The notes under the pieces are model-generated. The model had not been told where the DNA came from. It saw only the letters and a program-made list of their open reading frames with translations, and ran no database searches. Positions 51,952 to 61,443 of a DNA stretch of 64,000 bases are shown here, piece after piece (position 1 is the first letter of the stretch; every line of letters starts with the position of its first letter). The DNA lies in the NCBI RefSeq assembly GCF_003950515.1, contig NZ_NGJS01000004.1, positions 1-64,000 of the forward strand. Reading direction: 5' to 3'. Origin of the DNA: Vagococcus vulneris. GTDB taxonomy: Bacteria; Bacillota; Bacilli; Lactobacillales; Vagococcaceae. Both the position numbers and the translations under genes were made by a program.

Positions 51952-53860
51952 ATTGTTTTACATAGATTAATAGTTGTTCTAAGTCCCGCATCTCTTCTTG
52001 TAATTGTCTGCCGACTGTTGTATCTTTTACTTTCTTTCTTGAGAGTGGTTTATCAACAACTCGACGTAAAGAAATAATATCATCATGATTTGTTAAAATA
52101 TCATCTATCGATGAAAAAGACTTATGAGCAACTAATTGCATACCATATGAATTATAAAGCAGTGTATAACCTGCTAATCCCGTCGTTTTTTGATAGGGTT
52201 TGGAGAATCCGCCGTCAATGACCAGCATTTTTCCATCAGCTTTAATTGGGTTTTCTCCCTTTACTTCTTTGACCGGCGTGTGACCATTGATTAAATGACT
52301 GTCGTGACTAGACAAGCCAAATTCTTGAAGGATGTTATGAATAATTTCAGGTCGTTCACGTAAAACGTAATATGAGTTTTTTGGTTCTTCATGGGTTGCT
52401 TTATCAGCAATAAAATAGCGCTCAAATGTGGTCATTTCTTTTTTTCCAAAAAGTGACGAACATTCGCCCGACCATAAATACCAAATCAAGTCAGTGTCAA
52501 AATCATTGATAACTTCAGGCTGCTTATAAGCATTTCTAAGAGATATTTCAAATAAATCAAGTAACTCTTTTCCATAATAATGTTTACCATTAAGCGGAAA
52601 AGACATGAAGGACCCATCTTCGTTTAAGGGAACACAACCATGAATGAGTAAGTTTTCATTATAGACTAAATACATGCGACCCTTCTCATAGAGAAAATCA
52701 ATGTGCCGTTTTAATTTTTCTGAATTGATGAAATTTGTCAACAATCGATTGATGACATCCATTTCTTCATCTGTTAGTTCTTGTGGGTTATCTGGATTAA
52801 CTGTAGTGAAACAAGTGTTTTCCAGAGGATATAGCTGTCCTTTGATCTGAACTTCTTCAGTATCAAAATTCGTTGCACTTAATAATTTACGATGTTCCAT
52901 CTTAAATTCAGGACGTCGTTCTACTAAACGTTCTTCGAGTTTAAATTGAAGAATAGCTGCTGCTTGATGAATTTTTGTTGTTTCTAATAACTCTTCACAA
53001 CTACATTCATCTTCTTCGCTTAACTTAGGTCTAAAAGCTGAGTTATCATCGTAATATTTTTCAGCATACGTTAAAAGAGGACGTAAATTAATTCCATAGA
53101 TATCTTCAATGATATTAAGGTTATTATAGCGTGCTGAAATACGAATAGTATTCATCATACAAATGGGTGATCCGGCAGCAGCACCCATCCAAATAATGTC
53201 GTGATTTCCCCATTGAATATCCACTGAATGATGTTTAATTAATTTTTCAATAATTTTATCAGGAGCAGGCCCACGATCATAAATATCGCCGACTACATGC
53301 AAATGATCTACCACTAATTTTTGAATAGCAAAACTAAGATCACAGATAATAGCATCAGCTTGTCCCAAGTCAATAATTGTTTGAATGACTTGGTTGTAGT
53401 AGTCTTCTTTATCTTTTGAACTTTCACTTTGGTACAAAAGTTCTTGGATAATATAAGAAAATCTTTCAGGAATAGCTTTACGAAGCTTTGAACGTGTGTA
53501 TTTTGAGGCAGAAAAATGAGTTAACTTGACTAATTGATCAAGTTTAACTTTATACCACTCATCTGTATGTGTTGATTTTTCAAGAGATTCAATTGGATAG
53601 TAGACAAGTGTTGCCAGTTCAGCTTGTTCTTGTTTGGTTAAGTCATTTTTAAAAATATCATGAATTTTGGTTTTTATATTTCCTGAACCATTGCGCAAAA
53701 TATGCTGAAAGGCATGATACTCTCCATGAATGTCGCTAACAAAGTGTTCTGTTCCTTTTGGTAAGTTTAAAATCGCTTTCAAATTAATGATTTCGCTTAC
53801 AATATCACTCGTAGTAGGATATTGTTTGCGCAGTAATTCGTAATACTTATCCTTTTTCAT
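51950..53860 (-). CDS. fbp: Fructose-1,6-bisphosphatase, class III
   Basis: A 636-residue Firmicutes-type FBPase with a metallophosphoesterase core: HFVSDIHGEYHAF (about 41-53), VVGDIYDRGPAPDKIIEKL, GNHDIIWMGAAAG, and INGHTPVKEVKGENPIKADG near the C-terminus. Hydrolyses fructose-1,6-bisphosphate in gluconeogenesis, so growth on glycerol (see gldA-dha) could feed hexose and wall synthesis. A + strand terminator is shared with pncB. AAAGAGG precedes the ATG on the minus strand. Confidence 0.94.
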   Translation of the reverse strand: MKKDKYYELLRKQYPTTSDIVSEIINLKAILNLPKGTEHFVSDIHGEYHAFQHILRNGSGNIKTKIHDIFKNDLTKQEQAELATLVYYPIESLEKSTHTDEWYKVKLDQLVKLTHFSASKYTRSKLRKAIPERFSYIIQELLYQSESSKDKEDYYNQVIQTIIDLGQADAIICDLSFAIQKLVVDHLHVVGDIYDRGPAPDKIIEKLIKHHSVDIQWGNHDIIWMGAAAGSPICMMNTIRISARYNNLNIIEDIYGINLRPLLTYAEKYYDDNSAFRPKLSEEDECSCEELLETTKIHQAAAILQFKLEERLVERRPEFKMEHRKLLSATNFDTEEVQIKGQLYPLENTCFTTVNPDNPQELTDEEMDVINRLLTNFINSEKLKRHIDFLYEKGRMYLVYNENLLIHGCVPLNEDGSFMSFPLNGKHYYGKELLDLFEISLRNAYKQPEVINDFDTDLIWYLWSGECSSLFGKKEMTTFERYFIADKATHEEPKNSYYVLRERPEIIHNILQEFGLSSHDSHLINGHTPVKEVKGENPIKADGKMLVIDGGFSKPYQKTTGLAGYTLLYNSYGMQLVAHKSFSSIDDILTNHDDIISLRRVVDKPLSRKKVKDTTVGRQLQEEMRDLEQLLIYVKQ

Positions 53861-54011
53861 ATTACAACTATACCTCTTTCATTTATTTATGTACAATATA
53901 AATAATACAACATGTTTTACGAATATACCAATTTTTTATTTAAAAAGTTTGAATAACAAATCAAAAATTTGTATAATCGACTAGGAGAATGAGAAAGGAA
54001 GAAAGAAAATA

Positions 54012-54734
54012 ATGAGAAATGAAATGATGCATCGACCTGTTATTCAGGAAGATGTTTTAAATTTAATAAGACATCGACAACCCGGAATGAAAGGCAAACT
54101 TGGTAAATTACAAGAGGAAGCAACTACAGCCGGTGTACCGATTATTCCGAATGAGACAGCATCTTTTTTAAGTTTTTTTATTAAACAGATAAAAGCAAAA
54201 CAAATTTTAGAAATAGGGACAGCTGTTGGCTTCTCTGGAAGTCTGATGGCTTTAGCTATGGAAGATGGCGGTACAGTGGACACAATTGATCGTTTTGATG
54301 TGATGATAAAAAAAGCCAAACATAATTTTTCTGAACTAGGTGTTGCTGATCGGGTTACCTTATTAGAAGGTGATGCGAAAGATATTTTGCCAACATTGAC
54401 AGGACCGTATGACTTTATCTTTATGGACAGTGCGAAGTCAAAATATATTGAATTTTTACCAGAATGTCTTCGTTTGCTTAGAAAAGATGGAGTTCTCATG
54501 ATTGACGATGTTTTTCAAGCTGGGACAGTTATGCATAAGCGTGAAGACATACCTCGTGGACAGCGAACCATTCATCGAAAACTCAATTTATTATATGATA
54601 CAGTTTTGCAGCATCCCGATTTGACCGTAACTATTTTACCATTAGGCGATGGTGTTTTAATGATCAGTAAAGATCTGGACTCAATTGAATTAACTATTGA
54701 TTTAGAAAGCGGCTTAAAATCAGATCAAAAATAA
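54012..54734 (+). CDS. O-methyltransferase, class I SAM-dependent (YrrM-like)
   Basis: A 240-residue member of the catechol/caffeoyl-CoA O-methyltransferase group. SAM motif I is ILEIGTAVGFSGSLMA (about 60-75), then TIDRFDVM and the metal-binding DFIFMDSAKSKYIEFLP and MIDDVFQAGTV. In relatives of this branch (TrmR) the substrate is 5-hydroxyuridine at the wobble position of tRNA. Its presence here makes that role possible but not proven. GAAAGGAAG precedes the ATG. Confidence 0.85.
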   Translation: MRNEMMHRPVIQEDVLNLIRHRQPGMKGKLGKLQEEATTAGVPIIPNETASFLSFFIKQIKAKQILEIGTAVGFSGSLMALAMEDGGTVDTIDRFDVMIKKAKHNFSELGVADRVTLLEGDAKDILPTLTGPYDFIFMDSAKSKYIEFLPECLRLLRKDGVLMIDDVFQAGTVMHKREDIPRGQRTIHRKLNLLYDTVLQHPDLTVTILPLGDGVLMISKDLDSIELTIDLESGLKSDQK

Positions 54735-54742
54735 TCACGAGT

Positions 54743-54782
54743 ATAGACATATCTGTTTAATAATAGGTGTGTCTATTTTTTA
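54743..54782 (+). terminator. Probable terminator after the O-methyltransferase gene
   Basis: ATAGACA(TA) / TGTGTCTAT with a long loop and T6 tail. Weaker than the others. Confidence 0.5.
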
Positions 54783-54870
54783 TAGTTGTTTCTTAGACAG
54801 CGCAGTGTTATACTAATTAAAATTATTAACGGTTACATTTACTTTTATTCAAAAGAAAGAGGAGTCGGAT

Positions 54871-55872
54871 ATGAATATCAATCAAATCAGAGAGTTGCCC
54901 AAAGTAGAATTGCATTGTCATTTGGATGGATCTGTTAGTCGTGAATTATTGATTCAATTAGCTGAAAAAGATTCTATCACTTCTTTTGATCCGGATAAAA
55001 TCAGTGCTGGAACCTCTGTCGAGAGTTTGAAAGATTACTTAGATTGTTTTGATATGATTTTGCCTTTGTTACAATCTTCAGAAAATATTAAAGCAGCAGC
55101 GAAAGATGTGATTAGACAAGCTGCTGAAGAAAATGTTGCTTATATCGAGATACGTGTTGCCCCACTGCTTCATCAGCAGAACGGCTTGAAAATAGATGAG
55201 GTAGTCAAAGCAGTTATCTCAGGTGTGGCAGAAGCAGAAAAAGAGTATGGCTGTTTTGCTAATCTATTGATTATTGGAATGAGACACCATGAACATGCAG
55301 AGCATGTGCGTTTGGCTGAGTATCTTTCTGATAATCAAAATAGTACAATCGTCGGTTTTGATTTTGCAGGTGATGAAGCAGCATATTCAACTGAGATGAT
55401 TTCAGAAAGTATTGCATTTGTGACAACGGCCACTGGATTAAAACTGACACTTCATGCAGGTGAATGTGGCTGTTATCAAAACGTGATTGATGCAGTTAAA
55501 TCGGGTGCAAAAAGAATTGGGCATGGTATCGCCATTAAAGATAGCGAGGAGGCAATGACTATTTGTGCCGAAGAAGGTATCCTTTTGGAAATGTGTCCAA
55601 CCAGCAACATTCAAACAAAAGCAATTCAATCAATAAATGAGTTCCCCTTACGTCTTTTTTTAGAAAAATCGGTACCTTTTATGATTAGTACGGATAATCG
55701 TACAGTGTCGAATACGACTCTCTCAGATGAATACTTATTGTTGTCAGAGGCATTCAAGCTGACTAGTCAAGAAATGGGTAAAATTAATCGGGATGCGATA
55801 ATGTATTCATTTGCAGATGAAGAAACAAAGAAAGTTGTACTAGAAAAGATTGCATCTGCATATCAAGAATAG
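54871..55872 (+). CDS. add: Adenosine deaminase
   Basis: A 333-residue metal-dependent deaminase. Zinc and catalytic residues are visible in VELHCHLDGSV (about 12-22), LHAGECG (about 193), KRIGHGIAI (about 215-223) and STDNRTVSNT (about 275-284). Converts adenosine and deoxyadenosine to inosine and deoxyinosine in purine salvage. AGAGGAG precedes the ATG. Single gene with its own terminator. Confidence 0.95.
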   Translation: MNINQIRELPKVELHCHLDGSVSRELLIQLAEKDSITSFDPDKISAGTSVESLKDYLDCFDMILPLLQSSENIKAAAKDVIRQAAEENVAYIEIRVAPLLHQQNGLKIDEVVKAVISGVAEAEKEYGCFANLLIIGMRHHEHAEHVRLAEYLSDNQNSTIVGFDFAGDEAAYSTEMISESIAFVTTATGLKLTLHAGECGCYQNVIDAVKSGAKRIGHGIAIKDSEEAMTICAEEGILLEMCPTSNIQTKAIQSINEFPLRLFLEKSVPFMISTDNRTVSNTTLSDEYLLLSEAFKLTSQEMGKINRDAIMYSFADEETKKVVLEKIASAYQE

Positions 55873-55883
55873 CCAATTCATAT

Positions 55884-55918
55884 AAATACTTGGTGGATTT
55901 TCTGGCCAAGTATTTTTT
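55884..55918 (+). terminator. Intrinsic terminator after add
   Basis: AAATACTTGG / CCAAGTATTT with a 12-base loop, followed by Ts. Confidence 0.82.
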
Positions 55919-55983
55919 GACGTTTTTCAATTTTTGGATTTATACTAAAAATATTATTACCTTAAAAACAAAAGGAGGTTATT

Positions 55984-57003
55984 ATGTATTCAGAATTGCA
56001 GTCAAAAATAAAATTATACTGCGAATTAGGTGTTTTTCCGGGAGCATCGTATGCTTTTATAAAAAACAATAAAATTGAAAAGTATTATGTTGGAGCAAAA
56101 CAATTGGTTCCCGTTATCGAACAAATTTCGCCTGGTATTTTATATGACATGGCATCGTTAACTAAAGTAATATGTACAAATACCGTTATTTTACATCTCT
56201 GGGAACAAGGAAAAGTAGCTTTAGATACACCTATAACGACGTATTTACCAGAGTGGCATGATACATACGTTACGTTGCGTCATTTGTTAACTCATACGTC
56301 AAGTATTAATCCATTTATATTAAATCGCAATCAACTAGATCAACAAGAATTAAAAGCAGCACTTTTATCATTAAAACCAGGAATGGATATCGGTAGGAAA
56401 GTGACTTATACAGATACTGGGACTATTTTGATAGGCTTTATAATTGAACATTTCTATCAAAAATCTGTTCAAAAGGTCTTTGAAGATAATGTCTTATCGC
56501 CATTAGGTATGACACGTAGTACATTTCATCCTAATAATTTAAAAGATGTGGCACCAACTGAATATTCACAAAAACGAGGTTTGATTCAAGGTGTTGTTCA
56601 CGATCCAAAAGCTAGTGTATTAAAGGAGCATTGCGGTAGTGCAGGATTATTTAGTACTCTTGATGACACTACCTTATTCGCACAGATGATGCTACAGCAA
56701 GGATGTGCTGTAAATGGTACACAAATACTTCAAAAAGCAACTGTAGATGCACTGTTTGACGATTGGACACTGGGTAAATTTGGTAAGAGGTCGCTGGGAT
56801 GGGACTTACTACAAGCTAATGATGGTCACTGGATGTTGTATCATACGGGCTATACTGGAACATGGCTAATTATTGATGTCGTTATGCAGGAAGCTTTTGT
56901 ATTTTTATCAAATCGTGTTCACCCTCGAGATAATCGTGATGAGTATCTGAAACGTCGAGATGAATTGATTGGTCTATACAATAAATTAAAGACGCAAGAA
57001 TAA
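55984..57003 (+). CDS. Serine hydrolase, class C beta-lactamase/PBP4* family
   Basis: A 339-residue protein without a signal peptide, so probably cytoplasmic. The active-site SLTK is in YDMASLTKVICTN (about 53-65). The Tyr motif is YTDTG (about 139-143, Asp in place of the usual Asn), and the KTG-like motif is HTGYTGTW (about 289-296). Family members are esterases, peptidases or D-amino-acid hydrolases, and the substrate is not evident. AAAGGAGG precedes the ATG. Followed 44 bases later by manA. Confidence 0.85.
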   Translation: MYSELQSKIKLYCELGVFPGASYAFIKNNKIEKYYVGAKQLVPVIEQISPGILYDMASLTKVICTNTVILHLWEQGKVALDTPITTYLPEWHDTYVTLRHLLTHTSSINPFILNRNQLDQQELKAALLSLKPGMDIGRKVTYTDTGTILIGFIIEHFYQKSVQKVFEDNVLSPLGMTRSTFHPNNLKDVAPTEYSQKRGLIQGVVHDPKASVLKEHCGSAGLFSTLDDTTLFAQMMLQQGCAVNGTQILQKATVDALFDDWTLGKFGKRSLGWDLLQANDGHWMLYHTGYTGTWLIIDVVMQEAFVFLSNRVHPRDNRDEYLKRRDELIGLYNKLKTQE

Positions 57004-57047
57004 AAGCGTGATATACTTAATATATCAGAAAACTAAGAGGTGACAGT

Positions 57048-58013
57048 ATGAAAGAACCATTATTTTTAAAACCTGTTTTTCAAGAAAAGATTTGGGGCGG
57101 CAGAAAATTAGAAACGGAATTTCATTATCAAATACCCGGTGGACCAATTGGAGAGTGTTGGGCTATTAGCGCCCATCCTCATGGCGTATGCACTGTATTA
57201 AATGGAGAATTCAAAGGCGAGCGTCTTGATACATTGTGGAACGAACAAAAACAGCTTTTCGGTTTCCCGAGTGAACCAGTTTTTCCTTTGTTAACCAAAA
57301 TTCTTGATGCAGAAGAAGATTTATCTGTTCAAGTTCATCCGGATGATGATTATGGAAAAACACATGAAGGTGAATTAGGTAAAACAGAGTGTTGGTACAT
57401 TATTGATGCGGAACCAGGAGCAGAAATTATTTATGGTCATCACGCACAAACAAAAGAACAATTAGCAGAGATGATTGAGGCTGGAGAATGGGATGGTTTA
57501 CTACGTCGGATACCAGTGAAACGTGGTGACTTCTATTTTGTCCCAAGCGGAACAATCCATGCTATCGGTAAAGGTATCATGATTTTAGAAACACAGCAAA
57601 GTAGTGATACAACGTACCGTGTCTATGATTATGACCGAAAAGATGATGCAGGAAATACTAGAGAACTACATATCCAGCAATCATTAGACGTGACGACAGT
57701 ACCTAACATTGTTCCTGACTTAGCAGTCAATCAACTTAATATTATGAATTCAAGTATTACTAAATATATTGAATCAGATTATTTTAATGTCTCTGAATGG
57801 GATGTGAGTGGTGTTCTATTATTAAAACAAACTGCACCTTATACATTAGTCAGTGTTATCGACGGTTTCGGCTACCTTTATATTGAGAACGATGAAAGTC
57901 CTTATGAACTAACTAAAGGGATGCATTTTATTTTGCCAAATGATGTATTATCATGGCGAATTGAAGGTGATTTAACTATCATCGCTTCAGAACCTGGTTT
58001 AAAAAATAGATAA
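57048..58013 (+). CDS. manA: Mannose-6-phosphate isomerase, class I
   Basis: A 321-residue cupin isomerase. Zinc ligands are in VQVHPDDDYGKTHEGE (about 94-109), LGKTECWY and the later SGTIHAIGKG (about 169-178). Start LKPVFQEKIWGGRKLE is typical. Interconverts mannose-6-P and fructose-6-P, joining mannose use and mannosylated surface polymers to glycolysis. AAGAGGTG precedes the ATG. Confidence 0.95.
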   Translation: MKEPLFLKPVFQEKIWGGRKLETEFHYQIPGGPIGECWAISAHPHGVCTVLNGEFKGERLDTLWNEQKQLFGFPSEPVFPLLTKILDAEEDLSVQVHPDDDYGKTHEGELGKTECWYIIDAEPGAEIIYGHHAQTKEQLAEMIEAGEWDGLLRRIPVKRGDFYFVPSGTIHAIGKGIMILETQQSSDTTYRVYDYDRKDDAGNTRELHIQQSLDVTTVPNIVPDLAVNQLNIMNSSITKYIESDYFNVSEWDVSGVLLLKQTAPYTLVSVIDGFGYLYIENDESPYELTKGMHFILPNDVLSWRIEGDLTIIASEPGLKNR

Positions 58014-58047
58014 AAAAACTGATAGGAGAAAACCTCCTATCAGTTTT
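58012..58047. terminator. Bidirectional terminator between manA and ald
   Basis: AAAAAAACTGATAGGAG / CTCCTATCAGTTTTT with a 5-base loop between convergent genes. Confidence 0.88.
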
Positions 58048-58051
58048 TGTT

Positions 58052-59167
58052 TTATTCTAAAATGGAATCAATCGGTGTATACTCTCTGTCTTGATCATCA
58101 GCAACTTCTTTTATAGTTAAATGACCAGTATAAGTATTAATACCTTTTTTAAGTGCTGGATTGTCTGTTACTGCTTTGACAAAACCTTTGTCAGCCAGTT
58201 GTGTAATGTACGGCAATGTGTTATTAGTTAAAGCTAAAGTTGCAGTACGAGGGACAGCACCTGGCATGTTAGCGACAGCATAGTGTACAACCCCATGTTT
58301 AATATAAACAGGATCTTCCAATGTAGTTACTTTATCAGTTGTTGCGAAGATACCGCCTTGATCGATAGCAATATCAACTAGTACAGAACCAGGTTTCATT
58401 TGTTTAATCATATTTTCAGTTACTAAAGTCGGAGCTTTATGACCAGGGATTAAAACTGATCCGATAACCAAATCAGCCATTTTAACTGATTCTTCAATAT
58501 TATAAGCATTTGACATGACAGTTTCGATACGATCACCGAATATGGATTCTAGTTGGGCCAAACGTGCCTGGTTAACATCTAGTATACGTACATTTGCACC
58601 TAAACCGATGGCAACTTTAGCAGCATTCATTCCGGCATTACCACCACCGATAATTACTACGTTTCCTTTAGGAACACCTGGAACAGATGTTAATAGAATC
58701 CCAGAACCACCATTTGTTTTTTGTAAAAAGAAAGCTCCTGATTGTGGCGCCATACGACCAGCAATTTCGGACATTGGTGTTAGAAGAGGTAGGCTTCTAT
58801 CTGGTAATTGGACTGATTCATACGCAATGGAATTTACTTTATTTTCAATTAAAGCATCTGTTAATTCTGTTTGAGGAGCTAAATGTAAATACGTGAATAA
58901 AATTAGACCATCATGAAAATAATCATACTCTTCGGCTAATGGTTCTTTAACTTTTAAAACCATATCAACATCCCAAGCTTCTTTTGCTGATGAAACGATA
59001 ATAGCACCTTGTGCCCGATAATCGTCATCAGTGTAGCCTGAACCGGTACCCGCATTTGTTTCCACAACAACCGTGTGTTTGCGATTGACTAGTTCACCAG
59101 CAAATGGAGGTGTTAATGACACGCGATCTTCATTTTTTTTAATTTCTTTTGGTATTCCGATTTTCAT
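58052..59167 (-). CDS. ald: Alanine dehydrogenase
   Basis: A 371-residue AlaDH. N-terminal [20 protein letters not shown], substrate lysine in MVLKVKEP, and YLHLAPQ with the catalytic His. SYESVQ-like [15 protein letters not shown] and [14 protein letters not shown] follow, then a Rossmann motif [15 protein letters not shown] (about 169-183). Catalyses L-alanine + NAD+ + water = pyruvate + NH3 + NADH, for alanine catabolism or supply. Single minus-strand gene, GTGAGG upstream of ATG on that strand. Confidence 0.95.
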   Translation of the reverse strand: MKIGIPKEIKKNEDRVSLTPPFAGELVNRKHTVVVETNAGTGSGYTDDDYRAQGAIIVSSAKEAWDVDMVLKVKEPLAEEYDYFHDGLILFTYLHLAPQTELTDALIENKVNSIAYESVQLPDRSLPLLTPMSEIAGRMAPQSGAFFLQKTNGGSGILLTSVPGVPKGNVVIIGGGNAGMNAAKVAIGLGANVRILDVNQARLAQLESIFGDRIETVMSNAYNIEESVKMADLVIGSVLIPGHKAPTLVTENMIKQMKPGSVLVDIAIDQGGIFATTDKVTTLEDPVYIKHGVVHYAVANMPGAVPRTATLALTNNTLPYITQLADKGFVKAVTDNPALKKGINTYTGHLTIKEVADDQDREYTPIDSILE

Positions 59168-59280
59168 TTCCTCACGCCTTTTCTTTTAATTAGTTAAATA
59201 CAAATATAGTATAACATAGGACTATTAATTAAAGTGTCTTTTTTGTGGAAACTGCTCGTTTATTTAGTTAATTCGAAAAG

Positions 59281-59313
59281 AAAAAAGACACTATAAAGCA
59301 ACTAGTGTCTTTT
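59281..59313 (-). terminator. Terminator of murT-gatD
   Basis: AAAAGACACTA / TAGTGTCTTTT; on the minus strand it begins inside the last gatD codons and is followed by TTTTTTC. Confidence 0.75.
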
Positions 59314-59967
59314 ATTGTGATAAGTAATAATAAAGTCTAAAATACGATTGGCCAAGTTCTCATTACGTGCTAAAAGTGGTCCGTGAAAATAGGAACCGAA
59401 AACATTTTTATAACGGACACCTTCAGTATTATCTTGATTGTTGTTCCCATTGCCTTTTTTTACAATTCCTAATGGTCTTTCACCGTCACCCAAAAATGTC
59501 ATGCCATTATGATTTTCAAAACCATAATATGTTTCATCAAATTCTTCACTATAAATTTCAATATCTCCAATAAATCGATTATTGTCTTGGCTTAACGTGT
59601 AGTGAGGAAGTGCATGAATACCATGGATTTTCTCGCCGTTTGCGCCGATATAGTAGTCGCCTAGTAACTGAAACCCACCGCAAATTGCTAACATAACACC
59701 ATCTTGATTAATAAATGCTGTTAGGTCATCCTTTTTTTTCTGGATATCATTTGAAACAATTAATTGTTCATAATCTTGGCCGCCGCCGAAGAAGACAAAA
59801 TCATATTTGTCACGGTCAAAAGGTTCATAAATACTGACAATATCAATTGTCAGATTAATTCCGCGTTTTTTAGCTAAATAATTTAGAACCAATAAATTAC
59901 CATTGTCTCCGTAAGTATTCAATAAATTGCCATATAAATGGCAAACGGTTAAATTAAGTTCAGTCAT
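59302..59967 (-). CDS. gatD: Lipid II isoglutaminyl synthase, glutaminase subunit GatD
   Basis: A 221-residue class I glutamine amidotransferase (CobB/CobQ-like). Nucleophile Cys is in [14 protein letters not shown] (about 94), the catalytic His in [10 protein letters not shown] (about 189). It starts directly after the murT stop (TAGATG), with AGGAGG inside the murT end, so the two are translationally coupled. Supplies ammonia to MurT, which amidates the alpha-carboxyl of D-Glu in lipid II. Amidated lipid II is needed for efficient transpeptidation in enterococci, streptococci and staphylococci. Confidence 0.94.
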   Translation of the reverse strand: MTELNLTVCHLYGNLLNTYGDNGNLLVLNYLAKKRGINLTIDIVSIYEPFDRDKYDFVFFGGGQDYEQLIVSNDIQKKKDDLTAFINQDGVMLAICGGFQLLGDYYIGANGEKIHGIHALPHYTLSQDNNRFIGDIEIYSEEFDETYYGFENHNGMTFLGDGERPLGIVKKGNGNNNQDNTEGVRYKNVFGSYFHGPLLARNENLANRILDFIITYHNKRH

Positions 59968-61311
59968 CTAGTTGGCCTCCTTAATAATGCCCTGTTGAAT
60001 AAGTTCTTTCCGTAATCCTAAAACGGCGGTGTAAGTTGCTAGAATATAAACATGGTCTGTTTTGAAATCATTAATTTTTTTGACGACATCCTGTAGTGAA
60101 GCTGCTTCCTGGATGTGATCCTCCGGAATACCAGCAACCTTGAGACGTAATGTCATATCTTTGACACGTTCGCCACCAGAAATGACTTCAGGTATATCTA
60201 ATTCGGCTAACTCTTCTATTTGGCTGTCCCAGATCCAGCTGACATCAATTCCATCAGCATAATTAGCATTTAATAAAGCGACAAGTGAAAAATCATATGG
60301 TGCGAGTTTCATGGTTTCAATCACTTGATTTAGACCAACTGGGTTTTTAACCAATACCAATGTACATTTTTTACCATTTATTGAAATAACTTCTTGACGT
60401 CCAAAAACTTTTTCATCATAGGAAAGACCTTTGCGTATAGCTTCAGTCGATACGTTATAGTGTGTGGCAACTGCAGTTGCAGCTAGAGCATTATAAATAT
60501 TGTATAGTCCGCCAACTTCTATCCCGTAATTATTGCCTTCAATCTCAAAGGAGGCTGAAGTATTTGTAATCTCATGTAATTTTGTTAAAGAAACGTCTAA
60601 TTCAGGACGTGTAAAATCACAGTTAGGGCAATAGTATTTACCTAAATTACTGTAAGTTATCATTTTATAATGTAGAATATGTTGACAATGTGGGCAGAGA
60701 ACACCATCTGTATTGTAGTGAGCCATTTGTTCTTGATCAGGTTCATGATCAAAGCCATAGTATTTCCGTGGATTAACAGTTTCTACAGAATTAAATATCG
60801 GCAGATCGCCATTCATTAAGATTGTGGCCTTTGGAGCTTTTGCAGCACCATCAACAATCAGTTTATATGTTGTATAAATTTCACCGTATCGGTCCATTTG
60901 GTCACGAAAAATATTTGTAAATAAAAATAATTCGGGTGTTATAAAAGCTGTAACTTTACTTAAACTAGCTTCATCAATTTCTAAAACAGCGTAGTTTTTA
61001 CCGTGTTTATTTTTTTTACCAGAAAGAAAAGTCGACACAATACCTTGTAGCATATTTGCACCAGTAGTATTTGTTAAAACTTCACCAAATTCTTGTTTTA
61101 AAATATTGACAGTCAAAGCAGTAGTTAATGTTTTGCCGTTTGTTCCTGTTACTACAATAACTTTATAGTCTTTTGCCAAAGAGTCCAAGATATTTGGATC
61201 AATTGCAAGAGCTATTTTACCAGGTAAACTGCTGCCGCCTTTGTAGAAAGTTTTTAAAAACCATAACGATGATTTTCCGGCAAGGGATGCCAGACCACTG
61301 CGAATACTCAA
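59968..61311 (-). CDS. murT: Lipid II isoglutaminyl synthase, ligase subunit MurT
   Basis: A 447-residue Mur-ligase-like protein. P-loop VVTGTNGKTLTTALTV (about 53-68), the central domain with EIDEASLSKV, and a Cys4 zinc ribbon CPHCQHIL ... YYCPNCDF (about 205-230). The C-terminal DUF1727 domain contains NPVGLNQVIETM. Activates D-Glu of lipid II with ATP and accepts ammonia from GatD. Upstream partner of the coupled pair. Confidence 0.94.
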   Translation of the reverse strand: MSIRSGLASLAGKSSLWFLKTFYKGGSSLPGKIALAIDPNILDSLAKDYKVIVVTGTNGKTLTTALTVNILKQEFGEVLTNTTGANMLQGIVSTFLSGKKNKHGKNYAVLEIDEASLSKVTAFITPELFLFTNIFRDQMDRYGEIYTTYKLIVDGAAKAPKATILMNGDLPIFNSVETVNPRKYYGFDHEPDQEQMAHYNTDGVLCPHCQHILHYKMITYSNLGKYYCPNCDFTRPELDVSLTKLHEITNTSASFEIEGNNYGIEVGGLYNIYNALAATAVATHYNVSTEAIRKGLSYDEKVFGRQEVISINGKKCTLVLVKNPVGLNQVIETMKLAPYDFSLVALLNANYADGIDVSWIWDSQIEELAELDIPEVISGGERVKDMTLRLKVAGIPEDHIQEAASLQDVVKKINDFKTDHVYILATYTAVLGLRKELIQQGIIKEAN

Positions 61312-61443
61312 TTCAATTCCCCCTAAGCGTTAATAACTCACTTATCATAACATATTCTTAAAAAAATGGTCATGAAAATATTTGTAATTAAAAATAAATT
61401 TAAAAAACGACAGCTTTAAAAAGTTGATGACAGACTTGATAAT

